A DNA stretch of 64,000 bases from positions 65,532,647 to 65,596,646 of the forward strand of contig NC_087062.1 of the NCBI RefSeq assembly GCF_963678635.1. The letters are read 5' to 3'. This document shows positions 45,444-56,697 of the stretch, piece by piece (positions within the stretch are counted from its first letter, which is position 1; each line of letters begins with the position of its first letter). The notes beneath the pieces were generated by a model that saw nothing but the letters and a program-made list of their open reading frames with translations, did no database searches and had not been told where the DNA came from. Source of the stretch: Symsagittifera roscoffensis. Taxonomy: Eukaryota; Xenacoelomorpha; Acoela; Convolutidae. The position numbers and the translations under genes are program-made.

Positions 45444-45892
45444 GATGAAAACAGGGGCGGATTTAGGGGAGGGGGGGGGGCGGGGGGGCGGACGCTCCTT
45501 CCCTCAGGGATTTGACCCCCTGCCGACCCAAAGGGTCCCCCCCCCTTTGATACTTTTTCAGAAATCCATTTTTGGCCGACCGACCCTAAAATTTTTCTAA
45601 AGGCGCCTTTGGCGCCAATATATGCTATTTTTGAGGGGGAGCGCGCGCCAAAAAAAACGCATTTTTTTTGTCAAAATTTTTCAAAAAGTGCCCAAAAACG
45701 GCTTTTTTGACTGTTTTTTCAAAAATTTGCCTGCGGCCCAGAAACTTTAGCCAAAATTGGGGCAAAACAGTGATTTGGGAGACCGCGAAAAATAAAAATC
45801 TATTTGGTCGACCTAAAAAAAAAAAGGTCGTCAAAATTTGAAAATCCGCCCCCCCCCCTCGAGAAAATCCTAGATCCGCCCCTGGATGAAAA
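45444..45892. mobile_element. Complete hAT-type MITE with 8-bp target duplication
   Basis: The element spans 45452-45884 (433 bp). Inverted ends are CAGGGGCGGAT and ATCCGCCCCTG. GATGAAAA flanks it on both sides (45444-45451 and 45885-45892), an exact 8-bp duplication, which is the hAT hallmark; the CAGGGGCGG terminus is common to hAT-type MITEs. Next to the ends are long G and C runs that pair with each other. The inner ORFs are incidental. It needs a transposase supplied elsewhere. Related fragments are at 23786, 51745 and 53251. Confidence 0.9.
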
Positions 45893-47109
45893 CAAACATT
45901 TTTTGTTGTCATAGGTGCGTTATGGTTATGATATGATAAAAAATTAAAGAATGTGTCGGTCTAAAATTGATGAATGAATTGATTTCCTATTTTTCAATTC
46001 TGTTCACCTTTTTCACTTTGCTCACGTTTTTCATCCCGCTTGTTGCTTGAAAACGTGATAAACCCCAAAATTTTTATACTGAAAGCTTGTTTAATCCTTT
46101 TTTACGGCCACTCGATTTTATTCAGATGGGAGTTTTCATCTAAGAACTTTTTGATGCAATTGCTAATTCTCCCACTTCAGGTGAGATCAAAACCGGTAAA
46201 AGAAGAAGCATTTGGCAAGGATAGTAATTTTACAAGTTGTTATTAAAAACGAGGCATAGCACCTAAATAAGATCAATTGTATCTTAAGAGAATGAATTGT
46301 TATTCAGAAAAGATTTTTTTACGCTAGCGCTAAAAAGGGGTTTAGCTTGATATTACTCTAATGCCTGCGTAGTGTATCAGTCTTCGATGAATAAAACATC
46401 CAGATTTATCCCCTAGCCGTAACCATTTTCACTCAATTGGTCCATTAATTCGAATTAATATTTCATGCTATTCAATAATTAATGCCTCCATTTTCAGAAA
46501 TAGCAAAAAAAATAGCAGGAGCTTATGCCGTATGCAATTTAAAGGACCATGTCAAAAAAGAAACAATAAGAAGTTGAAAAAGGAAAATACAAGATTTTTT
46601 TTTATTAAGAAAAAGAGCTGTGCATAATTTACCATTCGAGTATATTGGTTAGTTTCAAAAAAGAATCGTAATCATTGTGCTTTGGGGGACTGTTTTTCCA
46701 TTTTTAGAATTCCGATACTTAATTTCCCTCATATGGCGTGATAGGGTCATTTATTCCCCTTTAAGTGCCCCAATCAATATTTCGGATGCCTTGCTTGCTA
46801 TTCATACCAGGTATTATTCCATATACCTTTTGTCTGCCGAGCTGTCACAGAGCAAATTTGAGTTATCGCCTCAAGTTCCGATCATTATCTTTTTTCATTA
46901 TTTTTGAATGACCCTTAATTAATACTTGTCTGGGGAAATTCGGTGATTTAGAAAGGAATCTACATTTTGCCCACTTTTCAAAAAACTGTCTAGGAAAAAG
47001 AAGACATTTAAATTGATAGTGGGTTGCGTTCAGAAGGATTTAAAGACACTGCTCCATGATTTCAAAAAAAGTCCAGCATATGCAGATAAAACAAAAACAA
47101 GACTTTGTT
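45893..47109. other. Non-coding DNA, no recognised feature
   Basis: AT-rich, with short chance ORFs only. It leads into the inverted pair of hairpin-ended elements. Confidence 0.4.
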
Positions 47110-47515
47110 TGAAATTTTTTCTATGAAAATCATCCCTCCACACGCCATACAAAGTACAAAAGAACAGATTTGGCTCCTTGTATCAAATCAATTATGGCAA
47201 ATGAGCTTTTTCAACCAGTTTGAAACGATTTCTAAGACGGACTAAATCTCTGCTTACGCGTTAATAGCGAGAAATAAATCGCGCTTTAATTGTCCAAATT
47301 TGGCCAAAATGGCAACCTTTAAACCCCCACAACTTTACAAAAAAAAACACAGGTAAAATAAATTTTCAATTTTAAGCTCAGGACAACAATACCTTTTGAA
47401 TGATATAAAAAAGTTTCGTCAATAAAAGCTAGTTAAAAAGTCGAAATTTGGCTGAAGAAAAAAAAACCCACCCAGAGCACAAATATTCCGTTACTTTTGT
47501 ATCGAAAGTCGGAAC
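47110..47515 (-). mobile_element. Hairpin-ended element, subfamily A, copy 1 (hairpin end missing)
   Basis: Interior landmarks: CACACGCCATA, CTTACGCGTTAATAGCG and TTTAAGCTCAGGACAACAAT. It ends in TATCGAAAGTCGGAAC. The CAGGGC hairpin end is absent. It faces copy 2 across a 151-bp spacer. Confidence 0.75.
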
Positions 47516-47666
47516 AAAAATTTCCTAACACACAATAGTTTTATGTTTTTTGAAATTAAAGAATTTGTTCTAAATATATGCAAAATAGTTATCAATTACA
47601 TAACCCCTGAAGAAAATTTGAATACAGCTTGTAGAAATATGGAAAGTGTCAATGTTATCCATTTTT

Positions 47667-48195
47667 GTTCCGACTTTCGATACGAAAGTAAAGAAATATT
47701 TGAGCTCGGGGTGGGTTTTCTCTCTTCAGACAAATTTCGAACTTTTAACTAGCTATTTTTGACAGAATTTTTTTATATCATTCGAAAAGTATTGTTGTCC
47801 TGAGCTTAAATTTGAAAAGATATTTTACCTGTGATAATTTTTTGTACAGTTATGGGGCTTTAAAGATTGCCATTTTGGCCAATTTTGGACAATTAATGCG
47901 CGATATATTTCGCGCTATTAACGCGTAAGCGAGATTTAATCCGTCTAAGAAATCGTTCCAAGTTGGTGGTTGGAAGAAGCTTATTTGCCATAATTGATTT
48001 GTTACAAGGAGCGAAATCTATCCTTATGTTCTTTATATGGCGTGTGGGGGGATTGATTTTCATAAAAAAAGTTTTAGAGAAAAAAAATTCATTTTGTGTT
48101 ATTACATTTAATCTTTTTTATGTTATTACTGCTCCATAAACTTTAAAAGGCTGTCGGAACATTCAGGGCTTCGCCCTAATACGCGCAGACTTGTT
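47667..48195 (+). mobile_element. Hairpin-ended element, subfamily A, copy 2 (inverted)
   Basis: Starts GTTCCGACTTTCGATACGAA and ends with GTCGGAACATTCAGGGCTTCGCCCT then ACGCGCAGACTTGTT. Complete, and in the opposite orientation to copy 1. Confidence 0.8.
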
Positions 48196-48793
48196 AACAT
48201 CAAGAATAACATTTGTGTCGGCACTTCCAGTTTACATCTTATCAAAACGCAAACACTCCAATGCTGAAAAAGATGACGAGATATAAGTTTTATAGTAATA
48301 AACGTTATATGACGTAACAAAAAAATGAATACGAAAGAAAAACCGTTTGTTCTCAATTTCGATAGCGCATTTAGCGGACTTCCTTTAAACTAGTTCATTG
48401 AGCTAAGAATTGAAGTGCTGAAAAAATTAACTTGGAAAAATTTCACAGCTTTTTATCTTCGCTATAGTCGAAACAAGTCAGAAAATTGTCCAAGCTAGAA
48501 CATCGTCTGTCCCTAATTTCAGAAATTAGTCTAAATATTATTTTTTTTTCAAAGAAATTGTGATTAGCCGCATCAGAGCGAATTTTTGAGTGCTTTCAGC
48601 GCCATATGAGATGTGCAGAAACCAGCAAAACTGCTTGTATTCGGACAAAGTTTCGAGTTTTTAACACGTTTTCCTGAAATTGAAAGTTTTAATCGGAAAC
48701 TTTTCTCACGGTCCTCACAATGCCTTGTATACTTTTTCCGCACCGAGTTTTCTCCGAGTGTAATTAATTATCTGCCGATTTGATACTGAAAAG
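48196..48793. other. Non-coding DNA between elements
   Basis: No gene or repeat recognised. Confidence 0.4.
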
Positions 48794-49334
48794 AAGACTG
48801 CTCGTATCAGATCGAAGCCCTGAATGTTCTGACTGCCTCTTAAGGTCTATGAAGCAGTAATAACATGAAAAAGTTTTTTAAAAAAAGTTTAAACAAAGGA
48901 AATAAAATGAAAAAAAATTTCTAGAAAAATTTGAGATATTTTGAAAAAATCATCCCCCACACGCCATATAAAGTATAAAGTGATAAGTTTCGCTTCTAGC
49001 AACTTATCAATTATGGCAAATAAGCTTCCTTTAACCAATTTGGAACGATTTCTAAGATGGATTAAATCTCCGCTTACGCGTTAGTAGCGCGAAATATATC
49101 GCGCGTTAATTGTCCCAAATTGCCAAAATGCCAATCATTGAACCCCCATAATTTTAAGAAAAATGATCACAGGTGAAAAAACTTTTCAAATTTAAGCTCA
49201 AGACAACAATACCTTTCGAATGAGATGAAAAAAAATTGCCAAAAATGGCAAGTTAAAAAGTAGAAATTTGTCGAAAGAAAAAAAACCCGCCCCGAGCACA
49301 AATATTCCGTTACTTTCGTTTCAAAAGTCGGAAC
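48794..49334 (-). mobile_element. Hairpin-ended element, subfamily A, copy 3
   Basis: Full length. The left end GACTGCTCGTATCAG has a degraded hairpin (GATCGAAGCCCTG). It ends AAAAGTCGGAAC at 49334 and joins directly to a subfamily B copy. Confidence 0.8.
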
Positions 49335-49830
49335 AACAAGACTGCTCGTATATCAGGGCAAAGCCCTGAATGTCCCGACTGTCCCTTAATTCATATCAAA
49401 TAGTTTTTGGGAAAAGAAAATGTTGAAAACCTATACATTTTGGACAATATCAAACTGTAAAACTTTGAGTCGTACGAAATTATTACCACCACCAATTAGC
49501 TAGCCTCAATCAAATTGGAACACTTTTGTTGTGCGAGATAATTTTCCACGCATAAATAATTCGCGTTACGATTTAGCATTATGAATAAACTCTTCAAAGC
49601 GCGCATAATTTAGTCCCGAATATGGCAAATTTGGCAATTTTTAAACCCCCAGAACATTAAAAAAATTTATCAGAGGTGAAATATATTTTTATACTTTCGA
49701 ACTTAAGAAGTCAATATCTTCAATGGCGTAAAAACTAGTTTGTTGAAAACTATTATTTTTATCGGTAAAAACTGACTGAAAAAAACCACACCTAGCATAA
49801 TTATTCCGCTTTTTTTAAAAATCGGAGCAA
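49335..49830 (-). mobile_element. Hairpin-ended element, subfamily B, copy 2
   Basis: Starts AACAAGACTGCTCGTATATC with hairpin CAGGGCAAAGCCCTG. It ends near ATCGGAGCAA with a decayed subterminal motif. Head-to-tail with copy A3. Confidence 0.75.
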
Positions 49831-51160
49831 TAAATTTCACCCTCTAAAAACAATTATCTGATAATTTATACCTTCGAAGACGAAATTAATAAATACTGTA
49901 TCCAGAAAAAATCAATTAAAAGACCTTCATTTTGCGTTAATTAAATTGGAAATACTATTTGTTCAACATATCGCGCATTGTGATACTGCATAGTCACAAT
50001 GCGCGATATAAGTTAAACCTGTTTTAGAAATTAGTTCTCTGTTTATGCTTCAATTTTTTGAAAAAGCTTTGCAATTTCAAAAAAATGGAACTTTTAACCG
50101 ATGATTTTTTGTTTAATCATTACCGCAATTCGCCATTTTTGCTGCTCTCATTATTAGTTTTTCACGGGCCACTAGAATTTTAAAAATAAGTTCATAATTT
50201 GACATTAATTTATTAATTCTTGGTCACATTGATCCTATTTTGAAAATCGTTTGCTTATTTATGCATTCATTTGCTGCTTTAGGTTGTTGTGGAACTACAA
50301 ATTTACAGGATTTTCAAAAAATTTTCTAGCGAAACTGATTTTTTCACTGAAGATTTTTAGAGACTTCATGAGTGTGGCATTACTCCATTTTTGCCCCAGT
50401 TCTCAGATGTAGTTTTTGTTTATGTCTCATTAATGTGCTTTAAAATGTATGGAAACTAAAAACCATAAGATAATTTGAAAATTTTGTTTGCAAAACTATT
50501 TTAAATTTTTAAATGAAATTTAAATTGACTTAAGGTTGCAATGATCCATCTCTGATGCTTGTGGTTTAAAATTTATAATTTAAATTGAAAGTTATTACTT
50601 TTAGTGGGTCATATTTTTTGTGGGAACTTTATGGAGTTGAAAATTGATTTTAATGCGATTATATTGCGAAAAAAAATTTCTCGAGACTATATGGCAAAAC
50701 AAAAGATTTTCTCAATTTATTTTGATGAAATTCCAGTACAAAATTCACCGTTTTGAAAATAATCGATTTTTCAGTTATTCTTTTTATTGCCCTGAAAATA
50801 TTGAAAATATTCAGAAAATACTGCCCTGAATCATTACACTTGATTGGTTATACTGCCAGTTTTTTCGCAAGTTTCTCTCAATAAGAATCTGCTTTTACCG
50901 AGAAATTTCGGTTTGGTTTATATTTTGTGTCTAGTGAAAAGTTATTTGGAATTGAAAAAGGTCTTCAGAAGAAAATTATTTTCAAAAGAACTAAAATCCG
51001 CACAACTCACTAAAATTGAGTAGTTTTTAGTTTGAGGGCTTAAATTTCTTGTTAAAATTTTAGTTAATATAAATAAATTATAATTACTTTTTTAAGCAAA
51101 AGCAAAAGGTTTTCCATGTAAGTTGATGTTGATTATTAGCATTCGCATTCCCATTTTATT
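49831..51160. other. AT-rich non-coding DNA, no gene
   Basis: One of the most AT-rich stretches of the window, with long T and A runs. A 20-bp inverted motif (TATCGCGCATTGTGA with TCACAATGCGCGATA) occurs at 49968-50009. No RNA gene seen. Confidence 0.45.
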
Positions 51161-51532
51161 GTTCCGACTTTCGAAAAAAGGGAGGATTATATACGGCCGG
51201 GGTGGTTAGAAAAATTGACTGCGTATGAGCGATTATGGCAATCGCGCTTGGCATACGCGCTTGGCAATCACACGGAAACCGTGTGATTGCCAAGCGCGTA
51301 TGCTTGCACTTGACAAATTTGCGGCTTTGCTGCTGGAAGAATACTTTGACAGTTTGTTTCAATGCCCGAATAATTTATGCATGGCAATTTTCTGCACTCA
51401 TAATCGTTCCAAATTGAATTGAGGCAAGGTAATTGGTCTTATGAATTTTAAATACGACTCAAACTGTAACACTGATATTATCAAGGGCACTTGGAACATT
51501 TAAGGTTTTGCCCTGATACGAGCAGCCTTGTT
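51161..51532 (+). mobile_element. Hairpin-ended element, subfamily B, copy 3 (interior replaced)
   Basis: Begins GTTCCGACTTTCG and ends TTTTGCCCTGATACGAGCAGCCTTGTT, with a damaged hairpin. The centre carries a perfect palindrome (51251-51303) not seen in other copies. Confidence 0.7.
51251..51303. repeat. Perfect 25-bp palindrome with 3-base loop
   Basis: The left arm (51251-51275) is the exact reverse complement of the right arm (51279-51303), with AAA between. The arm contains CGCGCTTGGCAATCACACGG. A partial direct copy of the arm (ATCGCGCTTGGC) lies just before it at 51241. Confidence 0.93.
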
Positions 51533-51744
51533 CATTTTTTTGCTGTTTTGTGTTCAAACGCGCCATAGGCAAGTAGCGAACGAGGTTAGCGCAACATATC
51601 GTTGTAGCAATAAATCGCAACTTGAGTTTTTATTATAGCTCACGTCAACTGTTTAAACGGCGGTCATTGTTCATTTCAAGTCCTTACAAGACGGTATCGG
51701 TACGGTCACTATTTACGCGGTAATCAGTGTTCAAAGCTAGGTCT

Positions 51745-52001
51745 GGTGATATTAAAAATTTTGAAAAAACAGGCGAAAAAGGCGTTTTTAGGCACATTTT
51801 GGAAAACTTTGACCAAAACTTTTTTTTGGCCCGCGCTCCCCCCTCAAAACGAAGGTGCCATTAGAATAATTTTAGCGTCCGTCACCAAAAATGGATATCT
51901 CAAAATAGTACAAAGGGGGACCCTTTGGGTTGGTACGTGCAAGGGGTCAAATCCATGAGGAGGGGAGCGTTCGCCCGCCTCCCCCACCTAAATCCGCCCC
52001 T
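51745..52001 (-). mobile_element. hAT-type MITE relic
   Basis: Its right end CACCTAAATCCGCCCCT and inner blocks (GGGGACCCTTTGGGT, CGCGCTCCCCCCTCAAAA) match the complete MITE at 45452-45884 in inverted orientation. The left terminus is lost. Confidence 0.75.
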
Positions 52002-52563
52002 ACTATTATATGTTTCAGCATAGTCTTGGTTGGTTGAAAATTCTCTTGCACCATAAAATGTTCGTGGGTGCCAGGCCAATGATTTCTCGTGATGGCATTG
52101 ATTATAAAGTGTTACTGTGGTTGCTTCTCCAGCTTCATTCAGCCGGGGTATCTAAATCACTTCATGATGCTTGCTGCGTTTTTGACTGATCACTGTCGGC
52201 CATTCTGCACTGCTAAAAAATTCGTTGAATCCCCCTTCAAATCTTCGTCCAATTGCTATATGTGTCCATTCTCATGCAGTATTGCCCTTAGTTAAGCGTT
52301 TCGTTTTGTCATTTTGTACATATCATTTATCATTTTTGAGCGTGTTGTGTTCAAAAACAGAACCAGATGGAACTGCTCGGCTTTTAACCGAATTCTCTTG
52401 TGTTCAGCCTCTGCCTCTGTATTAACACAGCTCGTTCCGACTTCTTAGGTTTGTATGCTGTCTTCTGTTCGACATTTGTAGGCTAAGCATCTGGCATATG
52501 ATCGTTTCCTATCACTTTACTAAACAAGATTTCTGTGTGTTGGTGTGCACCCGGGTTGACCAT
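52002..52563. other. Non-coding DNA, no recognised feature
   Basis: Two overlapping chance ORFs (52089-52295, 52225-52425) have no domain. Confidence 0.35.
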
Positions 52564-52676
52564 ATTATCCAATCTAACAACTATCTTATAAAATTTTGAA
52601 GGGTGATTTTTTCATTATCCAAAAAATTATCCAATCTAACAACTATCTTATAAATTTTTGAAGGGTGATTTTTTCA
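52564..52676 (+). repeat. 62-bp tandem duplication
   Basis: ATTATCCAATCTAACAACTA through GGGTGATTTTTTCA occurs twice, at 52564 and 52626, nearly identical. Confidence 0.85.
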
Positions 52677-53250
52677 AACTAAATAAATGTTTTGAGATCA
52701 CAGAACTAAAAAAAAAAATGCTTCTGATAAACTGTTGAAATTTTTACTTCATCTTAAACAGGGTTGTTTTTGAGCTCATCTTCATTAAGTAAATTTTTAA
52801 CATCGTCCTAAAAAAATTTCACATCGGGCAAAGTTTCACATTCATATCCAAGTTTTGCTCCGAATAGCTGATAAGATAAGTTTTTGAGGTTGTTCAGAGC
52901 AGCTGATGAATGCCCGACTATATAGGAAAAAACTGCAATCTTATAATTTTCTTTACGAGGCCAAACTGTGAACTGGATAGGCGCACAATTTGTGTCTGTA
53001 TGTTCCCGGATTCCATAGACATGTTAAAAGATTGTCGGAACGATCAAAGGAATTGAAAGAACAAAAGAAGAACAGAGAGAGTGTCCTTGTTGCGGAATCC
53101 GCTTGAACTTCACAAAATTGAAATTCACAACATAATGTTCCTATAAGAAAATTTCCTATCTTAAAACTTTCTTGTAAGAAAAGTCGCAAATTTGGAACAT
53201 TCTCAGAGCCTAATTTTGTAAGAAATTGTAAGATTCTTATAAGAAAAGTT
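52677..53250. other. Non-coding DNA, no recognised feature
   Basis: Contains paired CTTATAAGAAAA/TTTCTTGTAAGAAAA-like motifs near 53140-53250. No gene. Confidence 0.35.
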
Positions 53251-53455
53251 CAACCCCCGCAGGGATTCAACTACCTGACATCCCAAAGGGTCCGCCCTTT
53301 GGCGTTACTCTAAGATATCTTTTTTTGGGTGTCCCACCCTGAAATTTTTCTTAAGGGCCAATATGTATTAATTTTGAGGGGGAGAGCGCGCCAAAAACGC
53401 GATTTAGTGGTCAGCGTTTTCCAAAAAAAAATGCCTAAAAACGTCACTGTTTCAC
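53251..53455 (+). mobile_element. hAT-type MITE relic, both ends lost
   Basis: Blocks CAGGGATT, CCCAAAGGGTCC, TTTTGAGGGGGAG and GCGCGCCAAAAA run in the same order as in 45500-45720. Confidence 0.7.
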
Positions 53456-54159
53456 TGGGGGCCACACTGACCCCTAAGTTATTTGCAGAAAAACTCTCAT
53501 AGTCTCGCATATCTGAGGCTTGTTATAGTTTTTTCCGAAGAGTAGTTTCACTTGAACAAAAAAAGCACCTGCACAAAAACTTACTCTACGAATAACGTGA
53601 ACAAAAAATTATTGTACAAAGAAAACAAATTAAGCCATATCTGAACTTTAAAACAAGACTGACCGTGCAAGTGTGAAGCCTCGGTCGCTCTTGCTGCTCC
53701 TATACTTTATAAGAGGGTGTTTTATGGATAAACTGATGAAATTTTCAAGAAAAAATGCAAAATTTAAGTTTTTGCTCAGATTTTCTTTAGTATTTTTATC
53801 CACATACATTTGCTTATTAAAGAAGTTTGAATTCAATTTAGTTACGAAAAAAATGACTCAATATCTTACATCAAATTTATTTGAAACTACCTCTAAATCT
53901 GATCAGATTGCCGACTGCACGTTTGTAAACATCTAATGTTTCGCTCGTTAGCTGTCCTGGTACTCGTTACAGCACCAGATACTCGCCAGAACAGCTAAGT
54001 ATGGTAAGGTTATAAACCTAGTTAAGAAGTATTTACGAAAAACTATCTATGGTCTCATATAAAAGCTTGTCAGGAAAGTCGTTAAAGGTAATTAGCAAAT
54101 TCGTAATTATACCTCTAAGTACCATTAAGTAGACACTCGCTTATTCAAACTCTTCAGTG
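53456..54159. other. Non-coding DNA with one short hairpin
   Basis: TTAGCTGTCCTGG near 53948 pairs with CCAGAACAGCTAA near 53985 (13-bp arms, one mismatch). The ORF 53673-53936 shows no domain. Confidence 0.4.
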
Positions 54160-54294
54160 AGAGACAAATACTAAATTAACCAATCAGAACAGAGATCAAA
54201 CGGGAAAAACTCAAAATAACTGATTGATAACTTTTTATTTTGTAAGTTTGCTTTCTTGCGTCGATTCTGATTGGTTAAAATAATGTTTGTCTAC
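54160..54294. repeat. Imperfect inverted repeat, MITE-like
   Basis: AGACAAATACTAAATTAACC then AATCAGAA pairs with TTCTGATTGGTTAAAATAAT then GTTTGTCT. Arms are ~28 bp, and the interior is ~75 bp with no coding content. Confidence 0.5.
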
Positions 54295-54367
54295 TAACAG
54301 ACCGCACTCCCTTCTAAACGAGTACTGATGTCCTAAGCTAGCAGTTTCCAAAATCCATAGTATAACA

Positions 54368-54909
54368 AACAAGACTGCTCGTATTAGGGCGAAGCCCTGA
54401 TTGTTCCGACTGCCTTTTAAGGTTTATGGAGCAGCAGTAATAACATTAAAAAAATAAATAAAATAAAATAAAATAAAAAAAATTTTTCTAAAATTTTAAA
54501 TTTTTTAATGAAAATCATCCCCCCACACGCCATATAAAGTACAAGAAGATAGATTTCGTTCCTTGTAACAAATCAATTATGGCAAATAAGCTTCGTTCAA
54601 ACAATTTGGAACGATTTATAAGACGGATTAAATATCCGCTTACGCGTTATTAGCGCGAACTATAGCGCGCGTTAACTGTCCCAAATTGGTCAAAATGGCC
54701 AAAATGGCAATCTTTAAACCCTCATAATTTTACGAAAAGTGATCACAGGTGAAATATCTTTTCAAATTTAAGCTCAGGACAACAATACCTTTTGAATGAT
54801 TAAAAAACATTCCGTCAAAAATGGCTAGTCAAAAAGTCGAAATTTGTCTGAAGAAAAAAAACCCACCCGAGCACAAATATTCCGTTACCTTCGTATCGAA
54901 AGTCGGAAC
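54368..54909 (-). mobile_element. Hairpin-ended element, subfamily A, copy 4
   Basis: Full length, from AAGACTGCTCGTATTAGGGC (hairpin with AGCCCTGA, then TTGTTCCGAC) to TATCGAAAGTCGGAAC. A second hairpin end (GACTGCTCGTATCAGGGC) follows at once at 54914, as in the A3/B2 junction. Confidence 0.8.
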
Positions 54910-54989
54910 AACAAGACTGCTCGTATCAGGGCCCTGAACGTGGCTCATGTGCTTTATTTTCTATGGAGTAACTTGAAATAAAATAATTG

Positions 54990-55402
54990 ATGAAGTTTAA
55001 ATATAACCTTTTAGTCAACTTTAAGCAATCAAAATAATACTTTATGACAAAAAAATTCTACAACCTAATAAAATATTGACTCCTTGAAATCAAATATAAA
55101 AAGATATTATTTTTTGTAGAGTTCTGGGAGTTTTAAGATAGCCAATTTGGCCATGTTCTGGACGCTAACGCGAACTATCTATGTGTGGCAAATTAATCCG
55201 CAGAACAAAATCGTTCTAAATTGAATTGAGGCTCAGGTAACCGGCCCTTTTGAAGCATTTAGTACGATTCAATATGGCACACTTTGTCTTCGATATTGTC
55301 CAAAATCTGTAAATTTTCAATATTTTTTCCCCAAAAACTATTCGATATAGATTGGGGACAGTCGAAACATTCAGGGCTTTGCCCTGATGTATGAGCAGTC
55401 TT
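54990..55402 (+). mobile_element. Hairpin-ended element, subfamily B, copy 4 (inverted, 5' end missing)
   Basis: Ends with GGACAGTCGAAACATTCAGG, hairpin CAGGGCTTTGCCCTG and ATGAGCAGTCTT. Its interior matches B copies in reverse (CCAAAAACTATTCGATAT, ATTGTCCAAAATCTG). Confidence 0.65.
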
Positions 55403-55434
55403 CGTCTTCTTTTTAAAACATCCCCCATGAACTA

Positions 55435-55790
55435 TTAAGTGTCTCCCCCACACGCTATGTAAAGTACATATAGCAAAGTATTGAATAGACGAGAGCGCAT
55501 GCCTCAATTCAATTTGGAAAGATTTTAAGTACGGATTCCGATAATAGCTTACGCGATAAAAGCACGAAATATATCGCGCATTAATTACTCAAATTGACCA
55601 AAATGGTCAGATTGGCAATCTCTAAACCCTCATAACTTTAAGAAAAATGATCACTGGTAAAATATGTTTTTATATTTGAGCTCAGGACATCAGTATTTTT
55701 CGAATGATATAAGAAAAATCCGTCAAAAAAGCTAATTTTCAGAGATTCAGCTGAATACCTCAATACCTTTTGGATGATAAACACGAACAT
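55435..55790 (-). mobile_element. Hairpin-ended element, subfamily A, copy 5 (both ends lost)
   Basis: Shares CCCCCACACGCTATGTAAAG, CGAAATATATCGCGCATTAA and TGAGCTCAGGACA with the other A copies, more diverged. Confidence 0.6.
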
Positions 55791-56554
55791 TTAGTTCGAA
55801 AGTGGCCAGCCAAAAAGTTGGAACCGATCAGAAAAAAGCCACATATGGGACAAAATTTTTATCATTTTCTTAATAAGTCGGAACAGCAAGGTCATAGTGA
55901 GTATTGGTATTTACATGCATGGTCGTTTACTTTTCTTCAAATGTATGTTGGAACAAAATTACTCTAGCTTCTACGCTTTGATACGAATACTAACTTCATT
56001 ACTTTTCTCACGCACATTAGGGTTCTGCAGTTTTGATCAGACCAACAGGAAGCGAAGTAAGTGAAATCAAATGTTGTTCAAATTGTTCAAAAGGTTGGCT
56101 TTGAAGTTGTGGAGTGTAACTGCAATTGGAACGCAGATTTCATTGTCAGATTATGTCCAAACAGAGGCGAATTATCCTCTGGTAAACCAGCCACATGATC
56201 ATTAGATTCCCTTTTGGGATAATAAAAACATGTTAAAAACTGAGCTGTTACTATAAGAAGTATAACAGAATATTGCATGTTTTATGGTGATCGCAACGAG
56301 TAACAGATACCAAATGCTGAGTTAGTTTAGGTCGTAATGCGTCTGTAAATGTTCGTTTTCTTAAATTAAATAAGTTTAAAGTTTTCAAGGATCTCGCTTT
56401 TCCAAAAAACTACCAAGGAAATCACATATCTGCACCAGTTTTACAGTTCAGCAACCAGTAGACCTCCCGACTCGATGTGCTTATGTTATGTTTCGACTTC
56501 CGAAGTCGAGCACAAATAAGTGCGTGACCAAAAAAGAAAAGTCGGGACATGGGT
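55791..56554. other. Non-coding DNA before the terminal minisatellite
   Basis: Short ORFs with no domain (for example 55770-55967, minus 56278-56087). No RNA gene or repeat recognised. Confidence 0.35.
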
Positions 56555-56697
56555 TTGGGTCGAGCAAAAAATCGACACATACCTCGAACACGATCGAAGC
56601 ATACCTCGAGCACGGTCTAAAAAACAAACCTCGAGCACGGTTGTAACATACCTCGAGCACGGTCGAAACATTTGTCGCTAGCACGGTCTTACACAAT
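56555..56697 (+). repeat. Short CCTCGAGCACGG minisatellite
   Basis: About five imperfect ~22-bp units of the form ACATACCTCGAGCACGGTCG. The same unit reappears inside the larger array near 57140-57200 and 57865-57930, so it is part of its higher-order unit. Confidence 0.75.

Noticed and set aside
45625-45912. 95-codon minus-strand ORF
   Set aside because: Lies within the non-coding hAT-type MITE.
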